DNA of 64,000 nucleotides from Candidatus Saccharimonadota bacterium. Its GTDB lineage: Bacteria; Patescibacteriota; Saccharimonadia; Saccharimonadales; Saccharimonadaceae. The DNA lies in the NCBI GenBank assembly GCA_017404955.1, contig JAFRBH010000012.1, positions 16,021 through 80,020 on the forward strand, written 5' to 3'. Shown in pieces: positions 1-7,672 of this stretch (its first letter is position 1; each line of letters opens with the position of its first letter). A program made the position numbers and the translations under genes. The notes beneath the pieces were generated by a model. That model was not told where the DNA came from and made no database searches. It saw only the letters and a program-made list of their open reading frames with translations.

Positions 1-66
1 TAACGCCACGAAATCCCTTAAAATAGATTATTCAGGAAAATAACCTAAGCCAGAAGGGCTACTTCT

Positions 67-75
67 ATTATATCA
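67..75 (-). promoter_or_regulatory. Extended -10 promoter reading off the left edge
   Basis: On the minus strand this reads TGaTATAAT, the extended -10 form seen throughout the window. It lies just downstream of the M50 protease stop codon and points out of the window, so it probably drives the next minus-strand gene. Bases 1-91 otherwise hold no visible gene. Confidence 0.4.
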
Positions 76-91
76 AGAAAATCAAGAAATA

Positions 92-736
92 TTAAGAAAC
101 CCCAACTAGCATATAGAAGAAGTCTAGGATCCCATTAATCATTGTGCCCATCACCCTAGATAGCACTGAACCGGCCACCACAACTAAGATTAAGATCAAC
201 CAGAGTCCCGCTGTTTTTTCCAAACGTTCCATTACCTCTCTAGCCCCATCTGGTGCAATTGCATACAATACTCTCGAACCATCAAGTGGTGGAATCGGTA
301 AAATATTGAATACAAAGAACCCAAGATTTACCACTACCATCTGCCCAATAACCACCGAAAGCAACCCCATATTATGATAAATTGCCCCTGTAAAATGCCC
401 AATCATGAAGGCGATAAATGCTAGCAGAAAATTAGTCAAAGGCCCAGCAATCGCCACTAGCGCCATACCCCACGGACCACCTTTTAGCTTGTGTGAATTC
501 ACCGGCACCGGCTTTGCCCCACCAAAAATTGGCCCACCAGAAATATACATAAGAAGTGGTACCAATATAGAGAAGATTGGATCAATATGTTTTATTGGGT
601 TAAGTGTTAACCTTCCCTCGTCTTTAGCGGTATTGTCACCCAAAAAATATGCAACTATTCCGTGCGCCAGCTCATGTAAGATTACCGACACCAAAATAAT
701 AACGAATACTATTATGATTTGCCCGGGGTTATTCAT
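92..736 (-). CDS. Site-2-protease-like M50 metalloprotease
   Basis: Membrane-embedded zinc protease of the M50 family. The zinc motif HELAHG is at residues 21-26 inside the first membrane segment, and the third ligand is expected in NILPIPPLDG at about 144-153; both are intact. Hydrophobic segments lie near 5-30, 55-68, 90-112, 125-145 and 180-214. At 214 residues with no PDZ domain it is the short Rv/YwhC-type form, not RseP. It is the last gene of the thrS operon and overlaps the stop of the upstream gene by one base (TAATG). The substrate cannot be read from sequence. Confidence 0.88.
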   Translation of the reverse strand: MNNPGQIIIVFVIILVSVILHELAHGIVAYFLGDNTAKDEGRLTLNPIKHIDPIFSILVPLLMYISGGPIFGGAKPVPVNSHKLKGGPWGMALVAIAGPLTNFLLAFIAFMIGHFTGAIYHNMGLLSVVIGQMVVVNLGFFVFNILPIPPLDGSRVLYAIAPDGAREVMERLEKTAGLWLILILVVVAGSVLSRVMGTMINGILDFFYMLVGVS

Positions 737-1248
737 TAGTTAAGTGCCACCACCTCAAGTGATACTGGAAGATCATCAGCTTTCTTAATCTTTAATTTTT
801 TCTCTGTTCTAGCGGTTAGTTTTAACTCAGTCACCATGCCATCAATATTGCCGGTAGCAATCACAAGCTTTGGTTCAATCTCACGCACTGCCCTTACCGA
901 AGAAGTACAAAGAATATCTGCCATACCGAGGTCATCTAGACCTTGCTCAATATCACCAATAATGCCAATATGTACACCGCCAATTTCTGCATCATAGATA
1001 GTCTTACCAGAGAGTTTAGGTCTCTTTCCATCTGCTTCGCCATCAGCGATATCCTCAGCGGAAGAACCAGCTAGAGGCACAGGCAATGCTCTAATAGTTA
1101 CATCGCCAATCTCAAACTCACCTGGACCATGAATCTTATCAACATTTAGCCCCGCGTCGATTGTAAAATCGACCATATTGAATGTCACTGCGGTTTTCTT
1201 AGTGGTGACAGTAATTTCTTCTGGTTTTTTGCTCTCTAACTCAAACAT
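736..1248 (-). CDS. Degenerate metallo-beta-lactamase-fold protein
   Basis: 170 residues. The segment HGPGEFEIGDVTIRALPVP (about 40-58), followed by GGVHIGIIGDIEQGLDDLG and ADILCTS, matches the second half of UlaG-like MBL-fold hydrolases (GPGEYEI..V.I.G, then a strand and an acidic turn). The HxHxDH zinc motif of active members is absent, as are most histidines, so catalysis is unlikely. A strong AAAGGAGAGG site precedes the ATG. It lies between a winged-helix protein and the M50 protease, which suggests a regulatory or scaffolding role, but that is inference. Confidence 0.6.
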   Translation of the reverse strand: MFELESKKPEEITVTTKKTAVTFNMVDFTIDAGLNVDKIHGPGEFEIGDVTIRALPVPLAGSSAEDIADGEADGKRPKLSGKTIYDAEIGGVHIGIIGDIEQGLDDLGMADILCTSSVRAVREIEPKLVIATGNIDGMVTELKLTARTEKKLKIKKADDLPVSLEVVALN

Positions 1249-1257
1249 ACCTCTCCT

Positions 1258-1872
1258 TTATTTTTTACTAATACCAATGATTTTCTCTGGATCATAGACA
1301 TCTGCAATTTCCATTTCAAAGAGATCAAGAATAAATCTGTCTCTTACGCTCTTTCTATAAGAGAAGTCCTCTTCGCTCATAATTGCATAATCTAGAGGCT
1401 TGCCCATTTTCTTCTCAATTACTTCGGCCCAGTGGGTTAACTTCTTGGTCTTGTCATCACCAATAATCAACATATCAAGACCTTCCTGGCCTGGAACGCG
1501 ATTAGTCATAATCACACCCTTGATATAATTTTTTACTGGCTTTGCATACTCTTCCCAAGTACTTTGTCTAACATCTTTGCCTCTACCATCTGCAAGATTT
1601 GCCGAGAATATCTCAGAAAGCGCATGCGATAAAGGGTGTTTAGTATTAGCTGAGTAATAAATTTTATTATCATAGGTTTCATTTTTAATGACGCCTACAC
1701 TGTCGAGGTTCAAAAGTTCACGCCTGACTGAATTAATTTGTTCATCAATCACTCTAGTAATTTCACGAACATAGAATGACTGGTTTGGGTTACCGAAGAA
1801 AAGACCCAAAAGTTTAGTTCTAGTTTTAGAACCGAATAATTTTTCTAAAGGAGTTGCGTTATTTTTTACCAT
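1258..1872 (-). CDS. Winged-helix transcription regulator with nucleotidyltransferase-like domain
   Basis: 204 residues. Residues 8-80 form an ArsR-like winged helix (KLFGSKTRTKLLGLFF, then FYVREITR and INSVRRELLNL). The C-terminal half has a minimal nucleotidyltransferase-like strand (LDMLIIGDD) and a YRKSVRDRFILDLFE helix, as in small wHTH-NTase proteins. Its start overlaps the end of miaA by 14 bases, so it is translated from the same mRNA. The DNA target is unknown. An alternative is a stand-alone transcription factor whose second domain only dimerises. Confidence 0.65.
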   Translation of the reverse strand: MVKNNATPLEKLFGSKTRTKLLGLFFGNPNQSFYVREITRVIDEQINSVRRELLNLDSVGVIKNETYDNKIYYSANTKHPLSHALSEIFSANLADGRGKDVRQSTWEEYAKPVKNYIKGVIMTNRVPGQEGLDMLIIGDDKTKKLTHWAEVIEKKMGKPLDYAIMSEEDFSYRKSVRDRFILDLFEMEIADVYDPEKIIGISKK

Positions 1873-2740
1873 CTTGTATACATTTTAGCACAGCAGGCTT
1901 AATTTTTTCAAGTGGCAGCCAAATAATTTTATCATTTCGCTTAAACCATGTGAGCTGTCTTTTGGCTAGATGCCAGTCATCATAGAAATTCAGTTTCTTG
2001 GCCTCGTCCAAACTACATTCACCCTGCATGTATTTCCAAGCAAATTGGTAGATGTTGCTCTTCATCGCCTGCGAATCCCAACCATACTTTTCTACTAAGA
2101 ACTTAGTCTCAGCATAAAGCTTATCGTTAAATAAGTTATTCACACGTTTCATGAGCCTTTCACGTAATTTTTCGGCTGGCCATTTGATACCAAAAATAGC
2201 ATAGTCGGACACCATTTTTTGGCGGTCTGAACAATTGATTTGTTCAGCTGTAGCCTCTGTTATATTCGCCTTCTCACCTGTCTTTCCGATAAATTGATAA
2301 TTATAGATCAAAGCGTCAATATAGAGCCCAGTTCCGCCCGCAATTATTGGTACATGTCCGCGTGTTCGAATCTCGGAAATCTTGTGTTCAGCATAAGCCT
2401 TAAAATCAGAAACCGTAAATCTTTCGCCCGGTTCAACTAGGTCAATGCCAAAATGTGGGACTTGTTTTTGCTCCTCAGTAGTCGGCTTGGCTGTGCCAAT
2501 ATCCATATATTTATAAATCGCACGTGAGTCGGCAGAAATTACTTCCCCACCAATTTCAGAATCAGAAAGTCCCAAAATCGAGCCAACTCCTTTAGCAATC
2601 TCAATCGCCGCTCCAGTCTTCCCTGACCCGGTTGGCCCTACGATAACAATTACTGGGCCATTATAGGTTTTGTAAATAGTTTGAGAGCTTTTCAAGTTTA
2701 ACCTTTTCTTCCCTACTACCGCCTTCAGCTTTCTCATCAT
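1859..2740 (-). CDS. miaA: tRNA dimethylallyltransferase MiaA
   Basis: Transfers a dimethylallyl group from DMAPP to A37 of tRNAs reading U-starting codons. Family motifs in order are Walker A GPTGSGKT, EVISADSRAIYKYMDIGTAKP-type DSR motif, PHFGIDLVEP and IIAGGTGLYIDAL. The C-terminal part keeps FYDDWHLAKRQLTWF, like the usual A(K)RQ.TWFR motif. The start is uncertain: the first ATG (2740) lies 80 bases inside thrS with no obvious ribosome site; a GTG at 2752 is also open. The true start may be a rare codon closer to the P-loop. Confidence 0.9.
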   Translation of the reverse strand: MMRKLKAVVGKKRLNLKSSQTIYKTYNGPVIVIVGPTGSGKTGAAIEIAKGVGSILGLSDSEIGGEVISADSRAIYKYMDIGTAKPTTEEQKQVPHFGIDLVEPGERFTVSDFKAYAEHKISEIRTRGHVPIIAGGTGLYIDALIYNYQFIGKTGEKANITEATAEQINCSDRQKMVSDYAIFGIKWPAEKLRERLMKRVNNLFNDKLYAETKFLVEKYGWDSQAMKSNIYQFAWKYMQGECSLDEAKKLNFYDDWHLAKRQLTWFKRNDKIIWLPLEKIKPAVLKCIQDGKK

Positions 2741-4475
2741 GGATACGTACACTTACCTCTTTGGAAGCAGCATCTTTAGGACCGACAATCAAGGCTACTG
2801 GGATTTTCATCTCAGTGGCGCGTCGAATCTTCTTGCCAAGAGAGTCTGCAGAATCATCAATGGTAAATCTCAATTCGTTATATTTGAGTGGTTTATCAAG
2901 TACTACTCCAGACAAAACTTCAGAAATCTCAGAAACATAATCAGCAACCTGATCATTTACAGTCAAGATACGTACCTGTTCCGGTGCCGCCCAGAATGGG
3001 AACCAACCGGCAGTATGCTCAATAAACACTGATAAGAAACGTTCAATTGAACCAAGTGTAGCGTGATGAATCATCACTGGCTGCTCTTTTTCGCCCTTCT
3101 CGTTAGTAAATTCCAAGCCAAACCTATCTGGCTGAACAAAGTCTAATTGAACAGTTGCCACCTGATGTTCACGGCCAATCGCATCTTCAGCCATAAAGTC
3201 AATCTTTGGTCCATAGAACGCTGCTTCGCCTTCCGCTTCAAAGAAATCTAGGCCGTTTTCAATTGCTGCTTCCTTAATCTGTCCCTGTGCCATTTCCCAA
3301 AGTTTAGGATCGCCAAGATACTTATCTTCATCAGAACGGTAAGAAAGTCTAGCACGTAATTTGCTCATACCAACAGTCTCATATAGCTCACGAATAATTG
3401 AAACGAGTTGTTGAATCTCACCCTTAATCTGATCCTTCCTACAAAATACATGTGAATCATCTTGAGTAAGCGAACGTACGCGGGAAAGCCCGCCTAATTC
3501 ACCGGTTTTCTCATCACGATAATCGGTAGTTGCTTCCATATAACGCACTGGCATCTCTTTGTATGTGCGAGGTTTCGAAGCAAAAATCTGTGCATGATGT
3601 GGGCAGTTCATTGGCTTCATTGCAAACTCTTCCCCATTCACCTGGGAATGAACCATAAAGAGCTCATCGCCAAATTTAGCATAATGGCCAGATGCTTTAT
3701 AGAGGTCAACCTTGGTGATATGCGGCGTCCAAACGCGAGAGAATCCAGCTCTAGCACGTAACGACAGAGAGTAATTTGCCATCACATCGCGAAGTACGGT
3801 CCCTCTAGGTGTAAATAGTGGCAAGCCAGCACCAACCAAGTCTGAGAAAGTAAATAGATCTAGTTCCTTGCCAAGCTTCCTATGATCCCTAGCTTTTGCC
3901 TCTTCCTGACGCTTCAGGAACGCGTCTAGCTCGTCTTCTGACTCAAATGCGACTCCATATAGCCTAGTTAGCATTTCGCGCTTCTCATCGCCTCTCCAGT
4001 AGGCTCCAGCCACACGAATCAACTTAAATGGACCAATCTCATCAGAATTCTCTACGTGGGGACCCTTGCAAAGATCAGTAAACACCTCTTTGCCGTCTTT
4101 AGTAGTCATTGTATAGAAAGAAATTGTCTCTGATGCCGGAAGTTCTTCAACAAGTTCTTTTTTAAGAGTCTGGCCGTCAGAAATCGCCCAGTTTAGAGCT
4201 TCTTCCCTGGTCTTCTCCGAGCGTACCATCTCAAATTTACGCTGAATAATCCCGCGCATTTTCTTCTCAATGCGTGGCAAATCGGTGTCAGAAATTTTCG
4301 CATCACCGAAGTCAATATCATAATAAAAACCGTTATCGATAGCTGGGCCAATACCAAATTTAGCATCTGGATAAAGTTCTTTTACGGCCGCTGCCATTAC
4401 ATGAGAAAGTGTATGACGCATTCGCTCCACAAAGTTGATATCTAGTTCTGCTTCGTCAATTTGTTTCTTACTCAT
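2661..4475 (-). CDS. thrS: Threonyl-tRNA synthetase lacking the TGS domain
   Basis: Class II synthetase, 604 residues from the ATG at 4475, chosen because AGGAAG lies 8 nt upstream; an in-frame GTG at 4484 would sit on that site. It begins directly at the editing domain (HTLSH metal motif near residue 20, DLCKGPHVENS near 145). Then comes the catalytic core: motif 2 around YRDEKTGELGGLSRVRSLTQDD and MKPMNCPHH, then the anticodon-binding domain. Typical bacterial ThrS is about 640 residues with an N-terminal TGS domain, which is missing here. First gene of the operon, read from the palindromic promoter at 4502-4526. Confidence 0.96.
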   Translation of the reverse strand: MSKKQIDEAELDINFVERMRHTLSHVMAAAVKELYPDAKFGIGPAIDNGFYYDIDFGDAKISDTDLPRIEKKMRGIIQRKFEMVRSEKTREEALNWAISDGQTLKKELVEELPASETISFYTMTTKDGKEVFTDLCKGPHVENSDEIGPFKLIRVAGAYWRGDEKREMLTRLYGVAFESEDELDAFLKRQEEAKARDHRKLGKELDLFTFSDLVGAGLPLFTPRGTVLRDVMANYSLSLRARAGFSRVWTPHITKVDLYKASGHYAKFGDELFMVHSQVNGEEFAMKPMNCPHHAQIFASKPRTYKEMPVRYMEATTDYRDEKTGELGGLSRVRSLTQDDSHVFCRKDQIKGEIQQLVSIIRELYETVGMSKLRARLSYRSDEDKYLGDPKLWEMAQGQIKEAAIENGLDFFEAEGEAAFYGPKIDFMAEDAIGREHQVATVQLDFVQPDRFGLEFTNEKGEKEQPVMIHHATLGSIERFLSVFIEHTAGWFPFWAAPEQVRILTVNDQVADYVSEISEVLSGVVLDKPLKYNELRFTIDDSADSLGKKIRRATEMKIPVALIVGPKDAASKEVSVRIHDEKAEGGSREEKVKLEKLSNYLQNL

Positions 4476-4501
4476 TAAAAACACTTCCTTTCTTGTCTTT
4501 T

Positions 4502-4526
4502 ATTTTAGCACAGAATATGCTAAAAT
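4502..4526. promoter_or_regulatory. Palindromic divergent promoter for thrS and tRNA-Val
   Basis: ATTTTAGCA (4502-4510) and TGCTAAAAT (4518-4526) are perfect inverted repeats 7 bp apart. Each arm is an extended -10 element: the left one reads toward thrS, the right one toward tRNA-Val, which starts about 11 nt downstream. No separate -35 elements are needed for extended -10 promoters, so 25 bp can serve both directions. Confidence 0.65.
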
Positions 4527-4536
4527 AAAACAGTGG

Positions 4537-4613
4537 GGGTCGCTAGCTCAGTTGGCTAGAGCGTCTCGTTTACACCGAGAAGGTCGGGGGTTCGAGCCCC
4601 TCGCGACCCACCA
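4537..4613 (+). tRNA. tRNA-Val (anticodon TAC)
   Basis: The acceptor stem GGGTCGC pairs with GCGACCC, the discriminator is A and CCA is encoded. The anticodon stem TCTCG/CGAGA closes the loop TTTACAC, giving anticodon TAC. D and T arms (GGTTCGAGCCC) are normal. Confidence 0.97.
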
Positions 4614-4655
4614 TAACGAAATAGTGTCTCGTCATGGAACGGCAGAACAAATAAC

Positions 4656-4675
4656 TCGGCAAAAGCCGATTTTTT
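4656..4675 (+). terminator. Rho-independent terminator after tRNA-Val
   Basis: Short stem TCGGC/GCCGA with an AAAA loop, followed by a run of six T. It lies about 40 bases downstream of the tRNA and reads in the same direction. Confidence 0.6.
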
Positions 4676-4683
4676 GTTGCAAT

Positions 4684-4712
4684 AAAAAACCAGGCAATTC
4701 GCCTGGTTTTAA
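4684..4712 (-). terminator. Terminator for the 4724-5155 gene
   Basis: Ten-base-pair stem AAAACCAGGC (4686-4695) / GCCTGGTTTT (4701-4710) with a 5-base loop. Read on the minus strand it ends in a T-run, right after the stop of the minus-strand gene. The symmetrical A/T flanks may let it work in both directions. Confidence 0.75.
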
Positions 4713-4723
4713 TCCGGAACTAT

Positions 4724-5155
4724 TTAGAACCATATTCGCTTCTCCTCGTCTACAGAAAACGGCTCCTCGGCAAGATTAATTTTTGCACATCCCATAACAC
4801 ACATCTCATAGATTCCTGTCCATGGGAATATCTCGGTAAACGCACCCCACGTCGCATCTTTCTGCTCAGGGTCAGACAAGTCAGGAATAACATACATAAG
4901 CGGGCTCTGCCATCCCTCGTTAGACAACTTATAAAATGAGATGCCCTTATTAGTGCACGAATCATTTTGCGCGAATACACCTATAAGATAACGGGTCCGA
5001 TTAAGCTCTAACATTGTCTTCTCATAAAGCTCATCGCAATACCCATAAAACTTATCATTATCATCCACGACGATTTTCCCAGAGAACGAGGGGTCAGGAG
5101 TAGACCAAGCTCCATTTTGGATAAAATTTCCGGAAATACTAAAAATACGACTCAC
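4724..5155 (-). CDS. Hypothetical protein, 143 aa
   Basis: Not recognised. It starts with GTG at 5155, supported by AAGGGAGG 8 nt upstream. The protein is soluble, acidic and aromatic-rich, with no signal peptide or membrane segment. Four cysteines are scattered, two near the end (CVMGC). It is followed by a good terminator, so it is a single-gene unit. It lies in an accessory stretch with no conserved neighbours and is divergent from the gene at 5428. Confidence 0.55.
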   Translation of the reverse strand: MSRIFSISGNFIQNGAWSTPDPSFSGKIVVDDNDKFYGYCDELYEKTMLELNRTRYLIGVFAQNDSCTNKGISFYKLSNEGWQSPLMYVIPDLSDPEQKDATWGAFTEIFPWTGIYEMCVMGCAKINLAEEPFSVDEEKRIWF

Positions 5156-5427
5156 GCATATCGCCTCCCTTCAAAGTGAGTATGGATGTTCATACTATGG
5201 CATAAATCTATGAAAAAGTTTGATAAGGCTTCTACCTCCCGAATTTCGGAAGGTGCCGTAACCTTCTTTCTTTGACCATGGGGATCAGTTTCTATGTTTT
5301 TGTTAGTTACGAGCTAAAGAACACCACGCTCTATTGACATATGCGCCAAATTATAGTAAAATATAATTGTTACTTGGTGGGTGCCTTAAAGGCGATATTG
5401 TACATTAAAAGTAAGGAGGTGTGATAC
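5156..5427. other. Divergent intergenic region, 272 bp
   Basis: Holds the ribosome site of the minus-strand gene at 5155, the promoter and ribosome site of the plus-strand gene at 5428, and a small imperfect hairpin at 5236-5254 (CCTCCCGAA/TTCGGAAGG). No open reading frame of interest is seen. Confidence 0.5.
5334..5362 (+). promoter_or_regulatory. Promoter TTGACA-N17-TAAAAT
   Basis: Consensus -35 TTGACA (5334-5339), a 17-base spacer and -10 TAAAAT (5357-5362), about 60 bases upstream of the gene starting at 5428. Confidence 0.7.
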
Positions 5428-6198
5428 TTGTACACTATTACACATATTGTGACTTCAGCAAAAGACCCTATGGATAGAAAGCCAATCGTTATAGATGAAG
5501 CCGGCGCCGAATATACCGGCCCTATCATAGACGTCGGATTTCTTTGGAAAATTGGCGATCAATTCTTTAATCGCGAAGGCTTTGAAGTAAAAATACCAAA
5601 GAATATCGCATCGATTGATGAATTCATCCGTCACGATTATCATTCCGAAACACGAGATTTATTTTTTGCTACTCGCAGCGACGGTAGCAAAACTGTCGTT
5701 AGGACCGAATTTTTCGACAAAAACGGAGGAAGTATGAGGGCCTTCAGAATCGAAGAGCGCCATCTTAGAGAATATCCAGACACTCGTTTCGAGTTACTCA
5801 ACGATAACCTCAAAATCGTCCCAATTGACCTAAAAGGGACTTTATTTGAAGAGTGGATAAACAAATACCAACCTGGCCACGGAAGCACTCAGCTAGATAA
5901 GTGGCTTCTACTCAAGGACTCTATCGGTTACCAGTTTATGTATCTTCCCTGGGATAGTGCTTTGACTCTATGTTTTAGATGGGGAGATAGGCAGAATGCC
6001 CTAAGAGAGCGGCCACAACCGGACGAATATGGCAACACGTACGGGTGCAGATATGAAACGTACTTTCACCATTTTCCGGAATTCTATGACGACCCGATTC
6101 TCGGAAAGTGCATGAGGATCGATGACCACCAGGCGGACGAAGGCACAGTAAGCGCAAAATGTAATACCTGCTATAACTCAATACTATTGTATTGTTGA
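5428..6198 (+). CDS. Hypothetical protein, 256 aa
   Basis: Not recognised. The start is a TTG at 5428, chosen because AAGGAGGT (5413-5420) lies at ideal distance; no in-frame ATG lies near. The protein is soluble and mixed alpha/beta in character, and ends with a Cys-rich tail (CNTCYNSILLYC), possibly a metal or disulfide site. It has its own consensus promoter and a strong terminator, so it is a free-standing cassette, plausibly acquired. Confidence 0.6.
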   Translation: MYTITHIVTSAKDPMDRKPIVIDEAGAEYTGPIIDVGFLWKIGDQFFNREGFEVKIPKNIASIDEFIRHDYHSETRDLFFATRSDGSKTVVRTEFFDKNGGSMRAFRIEERHLREYPDTRFELLNDNLKIVPIDLKGTLFEEWINKYQPGHGSTQLDKWLLLKDSIGYQFMYLPWDSALTLCFRWGDRQNALRERPQPDEYGNTYGCRYETYFHHFPEFYDDPILGKCMRIDDHQADEGTVSAKCNTCYNSILLYC

Positions 6199-6211
6199 AC
6201 ACTCCTCACTT

Positions 6212-6242
6212 AGGCCCCTACTTGTATAGTAGGGGCCTTTTT
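6212..6242 (+). terminator. Strong rho-independent terminator
   Basis: Stem AGGCCCCTAC / GTAGGGGCCT with a 7-base loop and a T-run, 14 bases after the stop of the 5428 gene. Confidence 0.9.
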
Positions 6243-6555
6243 ATCCCTTTTACCGATTTTTATATTCTTGCATTCCAATGAGTAGTCCCCGCCAAATAGC
6301 GCCCACAACGAATAGGAAACCCCTATCTCTTCATCCTCCACTTTTTTTATTTTTTCAAACAACGAACTGTATGACTAGTATCTAACGAGTCACGACTCTG
6401 GCCAGTCGAAAATGGAGTATTGTAAAAATGCACTGAAAAGTAGCCAGCTACTCTTCGTATATGCGACGTTGGAGTTTTTCCTCTATGTCCTCTTTGTACG
6501 CTGTTAAAACCTGGTTAATTAAGCCCCACCAAACAGTTTATAAAAAAGTTTCTAT
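6243..6555. other. Non-coding stretch with possible gene remnant
   Basis: No intact gene is seen. On the minus strand, 6448-6534 is open for 28 codons and reads like the charged helical end of a protein (INQVLTAYKEDIEEKLQRRI), ending in TAG, but a stop lies just upstream and no start fits. It may be the tail of a decayed gene. Confidence 0.35.
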
Positions 6556-6786
6556 CTATTCCATAACCTGTAAATATCTGTTAAACCCCTCGGAAGAATA
6601 GAGGGTTATTTTTATGCCATTTTTACGACGAAACACACAGGCATCTGGTTTTATCTTATCGTTTATCACCTTAGTAATTTCCTTCATCAAAGGCTCAGCA
6701 AATTGTGACAACTTTTTATTATGCGGATCAAAGTACTCAGGAGTAGTATAGTGTAAATCAGAAAAAATAATCAACTTCATATTCAT
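6556..6786 (-). pseudogene. Truncated calcineurin-like metallophosphoesterase
   Basis: 76 residues. The N-terminus MKLIIFSDLHY carries the first metal motif DxH of calcineurin-like phosphoesterases, followed by DKIKPDACVF where the GD motif should come. Instead of GDxxD, GNHE and GHxH the chain jumps to KNGIKITLYSSEGFNRYLQ, which resembles the last strands of such enzymes. This looks like an internal deletion of about 150 residues and cannot be an active enzyme. Confidence 0.65.
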
Positions 6787-6794
6787 AAATTATA

Positions 6795-6803
6795 TGCTAA
6801 AAT
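6795..6803 (+). promoter_or_regulatory. Extended -10 promoter TGcTAAAAT
   Basis: Extended -10 element; the predicted transcript start near 6810 falls at the beginning of the zinc-ribbon reading frame upstream of the CmpB-like gene. Confidence 0.6.
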
Positions 6804-6893
6804 AAAATCACGCACAACTACTGTCCAAAGTGCGGAAGACAACTGGAGGATGGCGAACTTGCTACAAGTGAGGGTTGCCAAATGTGTTCATGA
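6801..6893 (+). CDS. Zinc-ribbon micro-ORF without a standard start
   Basis: Open from the stop at 6798-6800 to TGA at 6891-6893. It encodes a clean four-cysteine zinc ribbon, YCPKCGRQL then GCQMCS (C-x2-C-x15-C-x2-C). No ATG, GTG or TTG precedes the first cysteine pair; only ATC (6807) and ACG (6810) fit, right at the predicted transcript start. Its TGA overlaps the ATG of the next gene (ATGA), suggesting translational coupling. It could be a 27-28 aa protein or a decayed N-terminal domain of the downstream protein. Confidence 0.4.
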   Translation, partial: NKITHNYCPKCGRQLEDGELATSEGCQMCS

Positions 6894-7672
6894 TAAAACA
6901 ATCTAAATTTGCCGCTGGTCTTTGTTTCAAGAAACTCTTTTTTATCTTTGTAATCGGTAGTATTTTTGGTGATTATTACGAGCGCATCATTAATTTGGTT
7001 GGATATTCCTGGGGTGGCACCCATTGGTTTTGGGAAAGAAGAAGCGGTGTCATCTATGGGCCATTTAGTGTCATTTATGGAGCGGGCGCGGTACTCTTAA
7101 TTTTGGCCTTCATCTGGCTACCGCGTAAAATTCTTGAAAAACGCGTCACAAAAACTAATGCTAAAGAAATTGCAGCCAATACAAAATCCACAAAAACCGC
7201 AGTCGAAAAAAACGCCGCAATTGACTTGGACACTACCCCTCTTAGTTGGTGGCAGTTACTCATCGCTGGCGGTCTTTTAGGTGGTCTCGCCGAATATATT
7301 TTTGGCGTTCTCCAAGAAGTATTCACTGGCACTGTCTCTTGGAATTACAGTGACCATTGGTTAAATATTGGCGCCAAAACTTCCCCTTTTGTTATGCTAA
7401 TTTGGGGTATCATTTGTTTACTCTTCGTTAAGTACGCTTATCCATTTTTAAGCCGTCTCATCGAAAAAATCCCTCAAAAAATTGGTAACATCATTTTCTG
7501 GACTCTTTTCATATTCCTTATTATTGACATCTTTCTTTCATTTTCAGCTGTACTCAGAATGAATCTTCGTCGTCACAACGTACCAACCTTTACTCCTTAC
7601 GGACAATTCTTAGACACAAAATATCCTGATGAACGCATCAAAAAAGCCTACCCTAACATGGTGAAAGTTTAG
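6890..7672 (+). CDS. CmpB-like putative ABC transporter membrane protein (PF06541 type)
   Basis: About 260 residues. The segment GSIFGDYYERIINLVGYSWGGTHWFWERRSG and the YGPFSVIYGAGAVLL helix are typical of the CmpB/PF06541 integral membrane family. Later GLLGGLAEYIFGVLQE repeats the E-Y-GxxxE pattern. Five or six membrane segments are visible. The ATG at 6890 overlaps the upstream zinc-ribbon stop; a TTG at 6875 is also open. The end overlaps the convergent carboxypeptidase gene by four bases. Function in the family is not established. Confidence 0.75.
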   Translation: MIKQSKFAAGLCFKKLFFIFVIGSIFGDYYERIINLVGYSWGGTHWFWERRSGVIYGPFSVIYGAGAVLLILAFIWLPRKILEKRVTKTNAKEIAANTKSTKTAVEKNAAIDLDTTPLSWWQLLIAGGLLGGLAEYIFGVLQEVFTGTVSWNYSDHWLNIGAKTSPFVMLIWGIICLLFVKYAYPFLSRLIEKIPQKIGNIIFWTLFIFLIIDIFLSFSAVLRMNLRRHNVPTFTPYGQFLDTKYPDERIKKAYPNMVKV

